Positions 52,278 through 61,427 are shown, counted from the stretch's first letter. The stretch is 64,000 nt of DNA from an uncultured Pelagimonas sp. (GCF_947498515.1 NZ_CANMKO010000011.1:1-64000), one strand, 5' to 3'. The notes: generated from the letters alone by a model not told the origin. A program made the numbers and translations.

Positions 52278-52823
52278 TTAGGTGCCGTTGAAAAACTGAG
52301 GGTAGCGTTCAAGGATCAAAGCAAGGAGACGGCGGGCTTCGACTTCGTTGAGATCAAGGCCGAACCCGAAGGTCTTAGATTCGTAGGAAAACTTGATCTG
52401 GCCGGTCGATCTGAGGCTGAAAAAACCTGCGTTCAAGGTATCGGCCACAAGTGGTTCTTCACATCTCATTTTAGAAATGTTGCTACTTTTACAGATGGTT
52501 GTGCGTGTCCAAAGGCGAATACTACGCGTGAGCGAGACTTTGTCTGCTGTGAGATGAATTTCTTCTTTGCCAACAAGTAACCAGAGAAGGGTCACGCCCA
52601 CACAAAACCCTCCAATTGTCCATCCAATCAGCCAGAACACAGAGGTGGGTTCGGTTACACCGATAATCAGACCTGCAAGTGCAGAGATTTCGCCGATGAG
52701 CCAACCACATAGCCAGATTGCCAGAAACCCGGTGGTAAAGATTTTGCGCCTGGCGGGAATTACAATGTGCACTTCGCTGCGGTTGTGTTCGACAAATGCG
52801 CGACCAAATTCGTAATCAGGCAT
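52278..52823 (-). CDS. Unknown two-helix membrane protein
   Basis: A 181-residue protein that I do not recognise. Hydrophobic helices lie at about residues 28-55 and 61-83. The rest, after residue 85, is predicted soluble and beta-rich, with a C-terminal L-D-L-N-E-V-E-A-R-R-L-L-A-L-I-L-E-R-Y segment. The overall look (PH-like domain after two helices) resembles small bacterial membrane proteins with PH-type folds; that is only an impression. It is upstream of DUF2199 on the minus strand and is separated from purF by a terminator. Confidence 0.65.
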   Translation of the reverse strand: MPDYEFGRAFVEHNRSEVHIVIPARRKIFTTGFLAIWLCGWLIGEISALAGLIIGVTEPTSVFWLIGWTIGGFCVGVTLLWLLVGKEEIHLTADKVSLTRSIRLWTRTTICKSSNISKMRCEEPLVADTLNAGFFSLRSTGQIKFSYESKTFGFGLDLNEVEARRLLALILERYPQFFNGT

Positions 52824-52866
52824 GCGTTAGGTCATTTTCGCAAAAGGTTTGTAGTTTCAAAAAAGC

Positions 52867-52889
52867 AAGCCCCGCGAGATGCGGGGCTT
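52867..52889 (-). terminator. Terminator after purF
   Basis: A perfect 9-bp stem (AAGCCCCGC 52867-52875 with GCGGGGCTT 52881-52889) and a five-base loop. On the minus strand it is followed by GCTTTTTT, the form of an intrinsic terminator. It begins five bases past the purF stop. Confidence 0.85.
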
Positions 52890-52894
52890 TGAAA

Positions 52895-54370
52895 TTACTC
52901 TGCGGCCTTCATCACAAAGCCCTTCTTGATCATATCCGCCGGTTCGACGGGATATTCACCCGAGAAGCAGGCGTCGCAATATTGCGGGCAATCGGCTTTG
53001 CGGCCTTTGGCTTCGCCCACGGCGCGGTACAATCCATCGAGCGAGATGAACTTGAGGCTATCAACGCCCAGATGTTTGCGCATCTCTTCTTCGGTCATTG
53101 TTGCGGCCAAAAGCTTGTCGCGCTGTGGCGTATCGACACCGTAGAAACAGGGCCAAGCGGTGGGGGGCGACGCGATGCGGAAATGCACCTCGGCGGCACC
53201 AGCATCAAGGATCATGTCCTTGATTTTACGCGATGTTGTGCCACGAACAACCGAGTCATCGACCAAGATCACTCGCTTGCCCTTGATTAGCGCGCGGTTG
53301 ACGTTGAGCTTGAGGCGCACGCCCATGTTGCGGATGTGTTCGGTCGGTTCGATGAACGTCCGGCCCATGTATTGGTTGCGGATGATGCCCATGCCATAGG
53401 GAATGCCGCTCTCGTGGGCAAAACCAATCGCCGCCGGGGTGCCGCTATCGGGAACCGGGCAAACCAGATCGGCCTCAACCGGGTTTTCACGGGCCAATTC
53501 CACGCCGATCTGACGGCGGGTTTCATAGACGGATTGACCGCCGATGATGCTATCTGGACGCGAAAAATAGACGTGTTCAAAGATGCAGAATTTCGACGGT
53601 TGCGGGCGGAAGGGGTGGTGGCTTTCAACACCCTTTTCCGCTGTAATAACAACCATTTCGCCGGGCTCAATTTCGCGGACATAATCGGCGCCGATGATGT
53701 CGAGCGCGCAGGTTTCCGAGGCCAGACACCAGCCATCACCGATCTTGCCAAGCACCAGTGGGCGCACGCCCATTGGGTCACGCACACCGATCAGTTTGGT
53801 GCGGGTCATGGCGACAACGGAAAACGCACCTTCGACACGGCGCAGCGCGTCTTCCATCCGTTCGGGGATGTTACGCTGGAGCGAGCGCGCCATCAGGTGA
53901 ATGATACATTCACTGTCTGAGGACGATTGAAAGATCGAGCCGCGCTCGATCAACTCACGCTTGAGCGCTTCGGCATTGGTGATGTTGCCATTGTGGGCGA
54001 TCGCCGCGCCACCCATGGAGAATTCACCAAAGAAAGGCTGGACATCACGGATGGCCGCACCTTTGGATCCGGCGGTGGAATAGCGCACGTGGCCGATGCC
54101 GATCGGGCCGGGCAGCGTTTCCATAAGCCGTTGAGATGTAAAGTTATCCCGGACGTATCCAAAGCGACGCGCCGAGTTGAAACCATGCTCGGGGTCGTGT
54201 GTTACGATCCCACCGGCTTCTTGTCCTCGGTGTTGGAGGGCGTGCAAACCGAGCGCCACAAAATTGGCAGCGTCAGTCACGCCAACAGCACCAAAGATGC
54301 CGCATTCTTCTTTGAGTTTGTCTCCGTCGCTGTTCACAGCGTCGAAATCGAACGGGTGGGCGGGGGGCAT
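52895..54370 (-). CDS. purF: Amidophosphoribosyltransferase PurF
   Basis: About 491 residues from the ATG at 54370; an in-frame TTG at 54385 with GGAG upstream is possible. The catalytic cysteine is in E-E-C-G-I-F-G, exposed after removal of about 22 residues. The glutaminase domain shows R-G-Q-E-A-G-G-I and H-N-G-N-I-T-N; the transferase domain has V-I-L-V-D-D-S-V-V-R-G-T-T-S, the PRPP-binding loop. Late cysteines (C-P-Q-Y-C-D-A-C) fit the iron-sulfur type. It makes phosphoribosylamine, the first step of purine synthesis. cvpA, often next to purF, is here 1.6 kb away on the same strand with foreign-looking DNA between. Confidence 0.96.
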   Translation of the reverse strand: MPPAHPFDFDAVNSDGDKLKEECGIFGAVGVTDAANFVALGLHALQHRGQEAGGIVTHDPEHGFNSARRFGYVRDNFTSQRLMETLPGPIGIGHVRYSTAGSKGAAIRDVQPFFGEFSMGGAAIAHNGNITNAEALKRELIERGSIFQSSSDSECIIHLMARSLQRNIPERMEDALRRVEGAFSVVAMTRTKLIGVRDPMGVRPLVLGKIGDGWCLASETCALDIIGADYVREIEPGEMVVITAEKGVESHHPFRPQPSKFCIFEHVYFSRPDSIIGGQSVYETRRQIGVELARENPVEADLVCPVPDSGTPAAIGFAHESGIPYGMGIIRNQYMGRTFIEPTEHIRNMGVRLKLNVNRALIKGKRVILVDDSVVRGTTSRKIKDMILDAGAAEVHFRIASPPTAWPCFYGVDTPQRDKLLAATMTEEEMRKHLGVDSLKFISLDGLYRAVGEAKGRKADCPQYCDACFSGEYPVEPADMIKKGFVMKAAE

Positions 54371-55224
54371 TATACCGTCGGGCAAGGGCAGCTCCGAATC
54401 CTGTCGCGAGTGTTCGGCCCCGTCATAGGCGAGGAAGCGCGCGCTGTCACGAAAGGATCACAAATCTTTGGGATAGTGTGTGGCTTTTTCGCGCGGCAAA
54501 TCGCGCAATCTGTGCATCCGATGAACAAAGCGACCGCCCGGTAACGCCCCGCGCGCCGCTATCGCAACGGGGAAATCCGTACAATTTGGCCTGAGGTTAG
54601 GGGAGATTGGCCCGACCCAATCCGGGGGCCCAGATCGGGGTTTTGAGGCAATCTGTCTGATTCACCTCGAATTTGGGGGAGATTGCCCCAAACTTGGGAC
54701 AATGCGTTCTGATCGAGCCGTTAATTTGCGTTCACTCAGGTTAATGACGAACTTCTCGGGGCAAAGATGTTTCAAGACAGTCTCGGTTTTGAAGCGAGCC
54801 GTGGGGCGCGACAGACCAAATGCGAGACCAATCAGGGTGGGGTGGCCGCTTTACTGTGGCGGCAAGGATCGGCAAAAATTTGCGCGTTTGAGGTTCAGGA
54901 GAAGGAACGCGCCTGAGTTGCGAAGGCACCGATCAATTTTGGTGGTGCCTCACCGTCCACTTTGCCGACGGGCAATTATCTTTCAGCGCGTAAAAAGCCG
55001 CGAAGCATTTGGCAAGACGACGTGATCAGGCGTCAGAGGAAACCAGTTGAGCTTTGGCTTTTGCGGCAACGGCGTGGTTGGGGCCTGTGATTTGAATCGA
55101 AGATTTGATGCTTGACCCAACGTCATTTGCAGGTTCAAGTTGAATTTGCTGCAACCGTTACGCCAAGGGGTCTCCTTTTGTGTTGGCGGAAATTCAGTGC
55201 AGTGAACCAACATGGGAACGCAAA
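54371..55224. other. Long divergent intergenic region between purF and a tail-collar gene
   Basis: About 850 bases without a credible gene. Open frames at 54702-55025 (plus) and 54983-55213 (minus) have no family features. It contains three copies of an AGATTG(C/G)CC motif (54600-54689, listed separately). The purF promoter must lie in the left part and the promoter of the secreted collar protein in the right. Confidence 0.45.
54600..54689. promoter_or_regulatory. Iterated AGATTG(C/G)CC motif
   Basis: Three copies lie within 90 bases: GGGGAGATTGGCCC at 54600-54613 (plus), GAGGCAATCT at 54645-54654 (its inverse, AGATTGCCTC on the minus strand) and GGGGGAGATTGCCCC at 54675-54689 (plus). Repetition in both orientations between divergent genes suggests a protein-binding array. 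No regulator can be named. Confidence 0.35.
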
Positions 55225-55827
55225 ATGATCAAACTCACAAAATTAGCATTTGTATCTGCTTTGGCGCTTGGCCTTGGCAATTCTTTCACAGCAACACCTG
55301 CGGCTGCGGGCTCCGATCCTTTCATCGGTGAACTCATGGCCGTTGGCTATAACTTCTGTCCAAGAGGCTTTGCCGAAGCAGATGGGACACTTTTGGCGAT
55401 TTCGCAGTATTCGGCACTGTTTTCTCTTTACGGAACACAATTTGGTGGCGATGGCCGCACAACATTCGGTTTGCCGGACCTGCGTAGCCGGTCCATCGTT
55501 CATACCGGAAATGGTCCGGGACTTGGCGATCCTGGCCCAATTGGCACAAAAGGTGGATCGACGAACTTTACGATCACCCAGAACCAAATCCCACCACACA
55601 CTCACACGCTTCGTGGGAACGAGGAAGACGCCGACACCGAAGAGCCATCGGGTGCCGTTCCGAGCCTTGCAGCGAGCTCGATCTATAGCAGCGGCACGGC
55701 TGATGTCGATATGGGGTCCTCGGCGATCATGGCAACCGGTGGCGGACAAGCGGTCACCAAGCGCAGCCCCTATCAGGTTCTGCGATGGTGTGTTGCCTTG
55801 CAGGGTATTTTCCCGTCTCGAAATTGA
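55225..55827 (+). CDS. Secreted phage-tail-collar-domain protein
   Basis: A 200-residue protein from the ATG at 55225. Residues 1-28 are a signal peptide (A-A-A before G-S-D-P). The mature protein is a tail-collar domain: P-F-I-G-E-L, then C-P-R-G-F-A-E-A-D-G-T-L-L-A-I-S, Y-S-A-L-F-S-L-Y-G-T-Q-F-G-G-D-G-R-T-T-F-G-L-P-D-L-R, and near the end the P-H-T-H segment. Such domains occur in phage tail fibres and in microcystin-dependent-like proteins; a version with a Sec signal and no phage genes around is a stand-alone secreted protein of unknown function. It lies between cvpA and purF, which are usually closer. Confidence 0.82.
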   Translation: MIKLTKLAFVSALALGLGNSFTATPAAAGSDPFIGELMAVGYNFCPRGFAEADGTLLAISQYSALFSLYGTQFGGDGRTTFGLPDLRSRSIVHTGNGPGLGDPGPIGTKGGSTNFTITQNQIPPHTHTLRGNEEDADTEEPSGAVPSLAASSIYSSGTADVDMGSSAIMATGGGQAVTKRSPYQVLRWCVALQGIFPSRN

Positions 55828-55965
55828 TGACACAGCACAGGTGATCAGCGACCGGCAGTTGAGATTGCGCCGCAAAACGGCAACGGTATTTAATGGCAAT
55901 CACGCCCATTTTTGGGGCGGCTGGCGGGGGATCATCGGCAGTGCTGATGTGAAAACGACATAATA

Positions 55966-55996
55966 AAGCCTGCCGAGGAAACCCCTTGGCAGGCTT
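55966..55996. terminator. Terminator after cvpA, near the collar gene
   Basis: AAGCCTGCC at 55966-55974 pairs with GGCAGGCTT at 55988-55996, a 9-bp stem. On the minus strand it is followed by TATTAT, on the plus strand by GTTTGTG. It lies between two convergent genes and most likely ends the long alr-to-cvpA transcript, and possibly the collar transcript. Confidence 0.75.
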
Positions 55997-56018
55997 GTTT
56001 GTGTCTATGTTGCGCGGA

Positions 56019-56582
56019 TTACTCGATCGGGGCGTCGCACACACCAACGAGGTTTTCGTATTGCGCGGTGATCCAGCTGACGGCCTGTTCGGGGTCTTGT
56101 TCTTCGACCTTGTCGGTGAACTGGCTAAAGACCTTGGCCGAGCGGCTATCGTCGATCATAGGGATGTCTTGGGCGGTGACGGCGACTTCGTAGACAAAGA
56201 AGGCCACGGCCACCAAAACGATGCCGCGTGCCACACCGAAAAAGAAGCCAAGCGCCTGATCCAAGCCGCCCAGAACCGAGCGTTGCACCAGCGATGAGAA
56301 GAACGGGTTGAAGAGCGAGAGCACCACAAGCGCCACGGTCATGATCGCCGCAAAGGCCGCGATCAGCGACAGGATGCAGTTGTCGCCAAGGAAGTTGCCA
56401 ACAACCGGCACCTCTTTGACCAGAGGCTGCACCTGACCGACAAACATATAGGCCAGCACCCCGGCGACGATCCAGCCGCCGATGGCCAATGCTTCGCGCA
56501 CCAAGCCGCGTGAATAGGCCAGCAGGGCCGATAGCACGATCACAACGGCCACGACGCCGTCAACTATTGTAAAGCCTTCCAT
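56019..56582 (-). CDS. cvpA: CvpA family inner-membrane protein
   Basis: A 187-residue protein from the ATG at 56582. Four hydrophobic helices (about 7-26, 32-50, 66-90, 105-128) match the colicin V production protein family, with the N-terminal G-F-T-I-V-D-G-V-V motif and S-R-G-L-V-R-E-A. CvpA is known to matter for envelope integrity and bile resistance in enterobacteria; the molecular role is unknown. A polar C-terminal tail follows. It is 31 bases downstream of radA on the minus strand. Confidence 0.92.
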   Translation of the reverse strand: MEGFTIVDGVVAVVIVLSALLAYSRGLVREALAIGGWIVAGVLAYMFVGQVQPLVKEVPVVGNFLGDNCILSLIAAFAAIMTVALVVLSLFNPFFSSLVQRSVLGGLDQALGFFFGVARGIVLVAVAFFVYEVAVTAQDIPMIDDSRSAKVFSQFTDKVEEQDPEQAVSWITAQYENLVGVCDAPIE

Positions 56583-56613
56583 GAGCCTGCTCGCCCCTTT
56601 TCCTGTTCGCGCC

Positions 56614-57981
56614 TTATCCGGCGCCAAAAACCTCGCCCACAAATGTGGTCAGGTCGCCCATTCGGGTCAACGCCATGTCCTTCGTCGCGGTGGCCTTGCC
56701 CCCGGTTGGAATGATGGCTTTGCTGAAACCAAGTTTTTGCGCTTCTTTCAACCGATTTTCGGTCTGAGACACCGGACGCAGCGCCCCAGAGAGGCTTATT
56801 TCCCCAAAAACCACAGTTTCAGCCGGAAGAGAGGTGTCTTCGCGGGCGGAAAGCAGCGCAGCGGCTACGGCCAAATCGGCGGCGGGTTCGTTCACGCGCA
56901 TGCCACCGGCGACGTTGAGGTACACATCAAGCCCGGCAAAAGGAATGCCGCAGCGCGATTCGAGCACGGCAAGGATCATCGCGAGGCGCGAGCCGTCCCA
57001 GCCAACAACCGAGCGGCGCGGTTGGCTATGGGGCGAGGGCGAAACGAGGGCTTGGAATTCCACCATGACCGGGCGGGTGCCTTCGATGCCGGAAAACACC
57101 ACCGAACCGGGGGCCGGTTGGCCACGTTCGGATAGGAACAGGGCGGAGGGGTTGGTAACCTCGGACAAGCCGCCGCCGGTCATTTCGAACACACCGATTT
57201 CGTCGGCGGGGCCAAAGCGGTTTTTGACGCTGCGCAGGATGCGGAATTGGTGGCCGCGCTCGCCTTCGAAATACAGCACCGTGTCGACCATATGTTCGAC
57301 AACGCGCGGACCGGCGATCTGGCCGTCTTTGGTGACATGGCCGACCATAATCACCGCCGAACCACGGCTTTTGGCAAAAGTGGTAAGCTCATGCGCGGCG
57401 GCGCGAACCTGCGAGACCGAGCCGGGGGCGCTATCGACATTGTCGGCCCACATGGTTTGGATCGAATCGACGATGGCGAGATCGGGTTCTTCTTCGTCGA
57501 GCGTGGTGAGAATGTCGCGCAGGCTGGTTTCGGTGGCCAATTTCACCGGCGCATCGGTGAGGTTAAGACGCTGGGCGCGCAGGCGGACCTGAGCGGAGGC
57601 CTCTTCGCCGGAGATATAGATGACTTTGAGGCCCGCCTTGGCAAAGGCCGCCGCGGCCTGAAGCAACAGGGTCGATTTACCGATGCCGGGATCGCCACCA
57701 ACCAAAACCGCGCTGGCCGGGACCAAACCACCGCCCAAAACCCGGTCGAGTTCGTCAAGTTTGGAGGCGGTGCGCGGTGGCGGGGCCTCTTTGGTCGACA
57801 GATCAGTGAGCGGAATGGAGCGGCCACGCATGGCCCCGAGCGACTTTTTCGACGGGCCTTGGCTTAGCGGCTTTTCTTCGACAATGGTGTTCCATTCTCC
57901 GCAAGCCTCGCAGCGACCGGACCATTTGGTACTGGATGCGCCACAAGATTGGCACACGAATGTTGTTGCAGATTTTGCCAT
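56614..57981 (-). CDS. radA: DNA repair protein RadA (Sms)
   Basis: A 455-residue ATPase of normal length. The N-terminal zinc finger is C-Q-S-C-G-A and C-E-A-C-G-E-W. The RecA-like core has Walker A G-G-D-P-G-I-G-K-S-T-L-L, V-D-S-I-Q-T and the RadA-specific K-N-R-F-G motif. The C-terminal part is Lon-protease-like. It helps branch migration during recombinational repair. It lies between a coiled-coil membrane protein gene and cvpA in the long minus-strand series. Confidence 0.95.
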   Translation of the reverse strand: MAKSATTFVCQSCGASSTKWSGRCEACGEWNTIVEEKPLSQGPSKKSLGAMRGRSIPLTDLSTKEAPPPRTASKLDELDRVLGGGLVPASAVLVGGDPGIGKSTLLLQAAAAFAKAGLKVIYISGEEASAQVRLRAQRLNLTDAPVKLATETSLRDILTTLDEEEPDLAIVDSIQTMWADNVDSAPGSVSQVRAAAHELTTFAKSRGSAVIMVGHVTKDGQIAGPRVVEHMVDTVLYFEGERGHQFRILRSVKNRFGPADEIGVFEMTGGGLSEVTNPSALFLSERGQPAPGSVVFSGIEGTRPVMVEFQALVSPSPHSQPRRSVVGWDGSRLAMILAVLESRCGIPFAGLDVYLNVAGGMRVNEPAADLAVAAALLSAREDTSLPAETVVFGEISLSGALRPVSQTENRLKEAQKLGFSKAIIPTGGKATATKDMALTRMGDLTTFVGEVFGAG

Positions 57982-58063
57982 GAAACGTCCTGTCCGTGCT
58001 TGCCCCGATCGTCAAAGGCAGGGCGGTTATGCCCGATTGCAGGGGGCAGGCCAATAGGGGGAA

Positions 58064-58906
58064 TTATTCGGCGGCGCGGGGCAAAATTGTGATGTTATCG
58101 GCCGCAAGCGCCATGTCCACGTCATCCTCTTCCAACACAACCTCGGGGGGGTCGGGTTGGGCGGCGGCAAGAGCGCGCGCGGGATAGAAATTGTCATCCG
58201 CCGCTTGTTGGAGCTGGGGCAGGATATCGCCAAGCTCGGCCTTGAGGCGGTCAAGCTGGGCGCGGGCGATGGCTTCTTCCATCTCGACCTGTTCGCTCCA
58301 TTGCCGGATTTCGGTGGCCGCGACTTTGGCGTTTTCCAAACGTTCGTTGAACAGGGCGATTTCCTGTTGGCGGGCGATGAGGAAATCGCGGGCGCGGGCG
58401 ACCTTGTTGTCGGAATAGGTTGTTGCCAATTCGTGACTGACGTGGCTCATCTGAGATGCCAGTTCGAGCACCGAAGGTTCCAGATCGGCCAATTCCGGGT
58501 GATCGCGCAGAAAGGCGATACGTTCGCGGATCGAATCAAATTCGCCCTTCATCTCAAACACGCCGGTCCGGTCAGAGCGATGAGAGAGCGCATAGGCCTT
58601 GGCCACATCGGTCATCCCCATGTGAAACTTGCGATGTGAGTTTTCCAGCGCCATGACACGGGCATTGGTGGGGAGGAAAAAGCACAGCGCCAAACAGAGC
58701 GCCGACACGCCAATTTGCACGTATTTACCAGCCTCTAGATAGATTTTGTCGCCAAATCCAAGCGGCAATTCCAACCACGGAGCAAGCTCAAAGGCGCAGG
58801 CAATAGAATAGCCCGCCAGACCAAGTGACAGTGCAATCATCAATCCAAATGCGATGCGTTGAAAAACAGCGCGAAAAAGCCCAGCAACAGGGTGCGTGGT
58901 CGACAT
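58064..58906 (-). CDS. Membrane-anchored coiled-coil protein, unknown
   Basis: A 280-residue protein that I do not recognise. Hydrophobic helices are at about residues 17-40 and 62-81. From about 85 to 235 the sequence is charged, helical and heptad-like (E-I-A-L-F-N-E-R-L-E-N-A-K; then A-R-A-Q-L-D-R-L-K-A-E-L-G-D-I-L-P-Q-L), predicted to form a cytoplasmic coiled coil. The last 40 residues are acidic and low-complexity. It could be a scaffold at the inner membrane. It is located between the pqiA-like gene and radA. Confidence 0.7.
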   Translation of the reverse strand: MSTTHPVAGLFRAVFQRIAFGLMIALSLGLAGYSIACAFELAPWLELPLGFGDKIYLEAGKYVQIGVSALCLALCFFLPTNARVMALENSHRKFHMGMTDVAKAYALSHRSDRTGVFEMKGEFDSIRERIAFLRDHPELADLEPSVLELASQMSHVSHELATTYSDNKVARARDFLIARQQEIALFNERLENAKVAATEIRQWSEQVEMEEAIARAQLDRLKAELGDILPQLQQAADDNFYPARALAAAQPDPPEVVLEEDDVDMALAADNITILPRAAE

Positions 58907-59003
58907 AGGATAAAAATCCCCCAGAATACTCTTTATGAGAGCGGCAGCTCATCGGCGAGTTTATGCCGATCGTGGCAAAAAGGAAGTTATTTTTAACGGG
59001 GAA

Positions 59004-59462
59004 TTAATCTGTTTCGGGGGCGTGTTCTCTCGGTGTCACAGGTTTGCGGCTTTCTAAGGCACCCAAAACGATGGATCCGAGGATGCAAAATGTGAACAGG
59101 TAAAGACCCCAGGCGGTTTCGATTGTGCCAACGCCAATGCCTTTGGAGAGGGTGATATAAAGCGCCACAAGGAAGATGTCGGCCATGGCAAATTTGCCAA
59201 TCAAGTTCAGCACCGGAAGGGATTTGCGATCAAGCAGATTGAACTGAACCAAGGCGAGGCCGATGGTTTTGAGCATCGGGGCAAAGAGAGCAAAGACCGT
59301 GACCAACAGGGCCAGAAACACATCGGTGCCCCAGAGCGATTGCAAGCCGGATATGACGCTAATTTCCGAGAGACCAAAGATAGGGAGTAACCCGGCCCGC
59401 AGAAGGGGCGCGAACCATGAGATCGGGTAGAGACCCAGCAAGAGAAGATTTAACCAACGCAT
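59004..59462 (-). CDS. Single-domain PqiA-like membrane protein
   Basis: About 152 residues from ATG 59462; a GTG three codons upstream (59471) is possible. Four hydrophobic helices and the segments W-F-A-P-L-L-R, then L-N-L-I-G-K-F-A-M-A-D-I-F-L-V-A and I-E-T-A-W-G-L-Y-L-F match the PqiA family, of which this is a single domain (full PqiA has two). PqiA works with MCE-domain lipid transport proteins. It is downstream of the mlaE-mlaF genes, which suggests a shared role in outer-membrane lipid traffic. Confidence 0.8.
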   Translation of the reverse strand: MRWLNLLLLGLYPISWFAPLLRAGLLPIFGLSEISVISGLQSLWGTDVFLALLVTVFALFAPMLKTIGLALVQFNLLDRKSLPVLNLIGKFAMADIFLVALYITLSKGIGVGTIETAWGLYLFTFCILGSIVLGALESRKPVTPREHAPETD

Positions 59463-59507
59463 GTCAGGCACTTAAGCGGCGACCGGCGTGGTTTCCAGCC
59501 CTTGATC

Positions 59508-59891
59508 TCAGTTTGTCCACCACCACAGGCCCAAAAGCACCACCAACATGACGATGTGGATCACATCAAGCCAACGCCAGCGCGCCCGTGGGGTGATGGA
59601 GCAGATCAGGAAAAAGGCGGATGGCACAAGCAGAGCGGCCATGCCGCCGCCTTCGGCCATGAATTGCGCCGCCGAAACATAAAGCGGCCCTTGGGCGAGC
59701 CCGGCGGCGGGGGCGAACACCGTGAGGATGCCGCCAATCGACAAGAACAAGGCGATGAGCGCCGGCCAACGGGCAATGCCGCGCCCGACAATGACACGGG
59801 TTAGGGCGAGAACGGCGAGAAGTTCGAGGAAGACGAATTTCTTGTAGAAGAAGAAGGCCAAAAGGACCGGGCTGGGTTCCAAGAAAGTCAT
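59508..59891 (-). CDS. Small polytopic membrane protein, unknown
   Basis: A 127-residue protein from the ATG at 59891, with four hydrophobic helices at about 8-25, 46-68, 78-98 and 105-125. It ends L-G-L-W-W-W-T-N. No family motif recognised. It lies 10 bases after mlaF and is followed within 50 bases by the PqiA-like gene, so it is probably part of the same transcript and may act in the same envelope process. Confidence 0.7.
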   Translation of the reverse strand: MTFLEPSPVLLAFFFYKKFVFLELLAVLALTRVIVGRGIARWPALIALFLSIGGILTVFAPAAGLAQGPLYVSAAQFMAEGGGMAALLVPSAFFLICSITPRARWRWLDVIHIVMLVVLLGLWWWTN

Positions 59892-59901
59892 GTCATACCT
59901 C

Positions 59902-60648
59902 TTACCTGACGGCCTCAATCGGGCCTTCTGCACGTCCGGAAATGAATTGGTCGACAAAGGGATCGCCACTTTGGTCGAGATCGCGCACATGCCCCGTCCA
60001 TTGGATCACCCCGTCATGCAACATGGCGACATGATCGGCAATGGCGCGCACGCTGGTCATATCATGGGTGATGGTCATGGCGGTGGCGCCCATTTCATCG
60101 ACAATCTCGCGGATCAGTTCATTGATGACCCCGGCCATGATCGGATCAAGCCCGGTGGTCGGTTCGTCGAAAAAGATGATTTCGGGTTCGGCGGCGATGG
60201 CACGGGCAAGGCCAACACGTTTTTGCATGCCACCCGAGAGTTCGGCGGGGAAGCGATCGGCCACGTCGGGTTTCAGGCCAACGCGGCGCAGCTTTTCGAT
60301 AGCGATCTCGCGGGCTTCGTCCTTGGGGCGTTTGAGCGACCCACGCAGCAGACGAAAGGCGACGTTTTGCCAGACCGTGAGGCTATCAAAAAGGGCGGCC
60401 CCTTGGAACAACATGCCAAAGCGCGCCAAAAACGCGTCGCGGTCGCCGGTGGACACATCTTTACCGTCAAGGGTGATCACCCCGGCATCAGGCGTGACCA
60501 GCCCAAGCACGGATTTGAGCAAAACCGATTTGCCGGTACCCGACCCGCCGATGATCACCATCGAAGAGCCGCGTTCAATCGTGAGGTCAACACCGCGCAA
60601 TACGTGATTGTTGCCAAATGATTTTTCGACGTGGACGAGATCAATCAT
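59902..60648 (-). CDS. mlaF: MlaF-type ABC transporter ATPase
   Basis: A 248-residue ATPase. Walker A is G-G-S-G-T-G-K-S-V-L-L-K, signature L-S-G-G-M-Q-K-R-V, Walker B E-I-I-F-F-D-E-P-T-T-G-L-D-P, and the H-loop is in T-I-T-H-D-M. The G-T-G-K-S-V and G-M-Q-K-R features are typical of MlaF (Ttg2A), which powers phospholipid traffic between membranes. It overlaps mlaE by four bases. The MCE protein MlaD, MlaC and MlaB are not in the window. Confidence 0.93.
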   Translation of the reverse strand: MIDLVHVEKSFGNNHVLRGVDLTIERGSSMVIIGGSGTGKSVLLKSVLGLVTPDAGVITLDGKDVSTGDRDAFLARFGMLFQGAALFDSLTVWQNVAFRLLRGSLKRPKDEAREIAIEKLRRVGLKPDVADRFPAELSGGMQKRVGLARAIAAEPEIIFFDEPTTGLDPIMAGVINELIREIVDEMGATAMTITHDMTSVRAIADHVAMLHDGVIQWTGHVRDLDQSGDPFVDQFISGRAEGPIEAVR

Positions 60649-61427
60649 AGTGAGAAAAACGCCCCGGTCAGAAGGAAGTTGGCGGCAAGGATCAGGATGG
60701 CGGCGGCCTCGACCGAGCCTTTGGTGGCGCGGCCAACCCCTTGGGCACCACGGCCCGAGTGCATGCCGTAATAACAGCCCATCAGCGCCGCCAAACCGCC
60801 AAAGGCACAGCCTTTGACCAGCGATGAGATGATGTCGAGCGTCTCAAGAAAGTCGACGGTGTTTTTCAGGTAGGCGGCGGGGTTAAATCCGAGCGATCCG
60901 GTGGCGACAATCCAGCCGCCAAAGATGCCGATGATATCGCCCACGGCGACCAGCAGCGGCACAACAATCAACGCCGCAAGCACGCGCGGCGCCACGAGGT
61001 ATTTCATCGGATTGGTTGAGAGGGTGACAAGGGCGTCGATTTGTTCGGTGACCTTCATCGTGGCGATTTCAGCGGCGATAGACGAGGTCACACGTGCCGC
61101 GATCATCAACCCAACAAGGACCGGGCCAAGTTCGCGCACCATGCCAATGGCGACGATCTGGGGGACCACGGCCTCGGCGTTGAAACGGGCACCGCCGGAA
61201 TAGATTTGCAGCGCCAAGGCCGCGCCGGTGAAGATGGCGGTGAGGCCAACAACCGGCAAAGACAGCCAGCCGATATTGAGCAAAGCCAGCGCAAATTCAC
61301 GCCCGTAAAAGGGCGGGCGGATCATATGGCCAAGGGTTTGAAACGCAAAAATCGCCACCCGGCCTATTGAGGCGAGGGCTTGAAGGGTGGCGCGGCCAAG
61401 GGCGCCGAAGGGCTGCAAAAGGATCAT
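60645..61427 (-). CDS. mlaE: MlaE-type ABC transporter permease
   Basis: A 260-residue inner-membrane permease with about five or six helices. Conserved parts are [27 protein letters not shown] and V-T-E-Q-I-D-A-L, the MlaE family core, and the G-C-Y-Y-G segment. It is the membrane subunit of the Mla phospholipid transporter. It overlaps alr by four bases upstream and mlaF by four bases downstream, so the three are translationally coupled. Confidence 0.94.
   Translation of the reverse strand: MILLQPFGALGRATLQALASIGRVAIFAFQTLGHMIRPPFYGREFALALLNIGWLSLPVVGLTAIFTGAALALQIYSGGARFNAEAVVPQIVAIGMVRELGPVLVGLMIAARVTSSIAAEIATMKVTEQIDALVTLSTNPMKYLVAPRVLAALIVVPLLVAVGDIIGIFGGWIVATGSLGFNPAAYLKNTVDFLETLDIISSLVKGCAFGGLAALMGCYYGMHSGRGAQGVGRATKGSVEAAAILILAANFLLTGAFFSL

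Noticed and set aside
54702-55025. 107-codon plus-strand frame upstream of the collar gene
   Set aside because: Arg-rich random-looking translation without ribosome binding site or family features.
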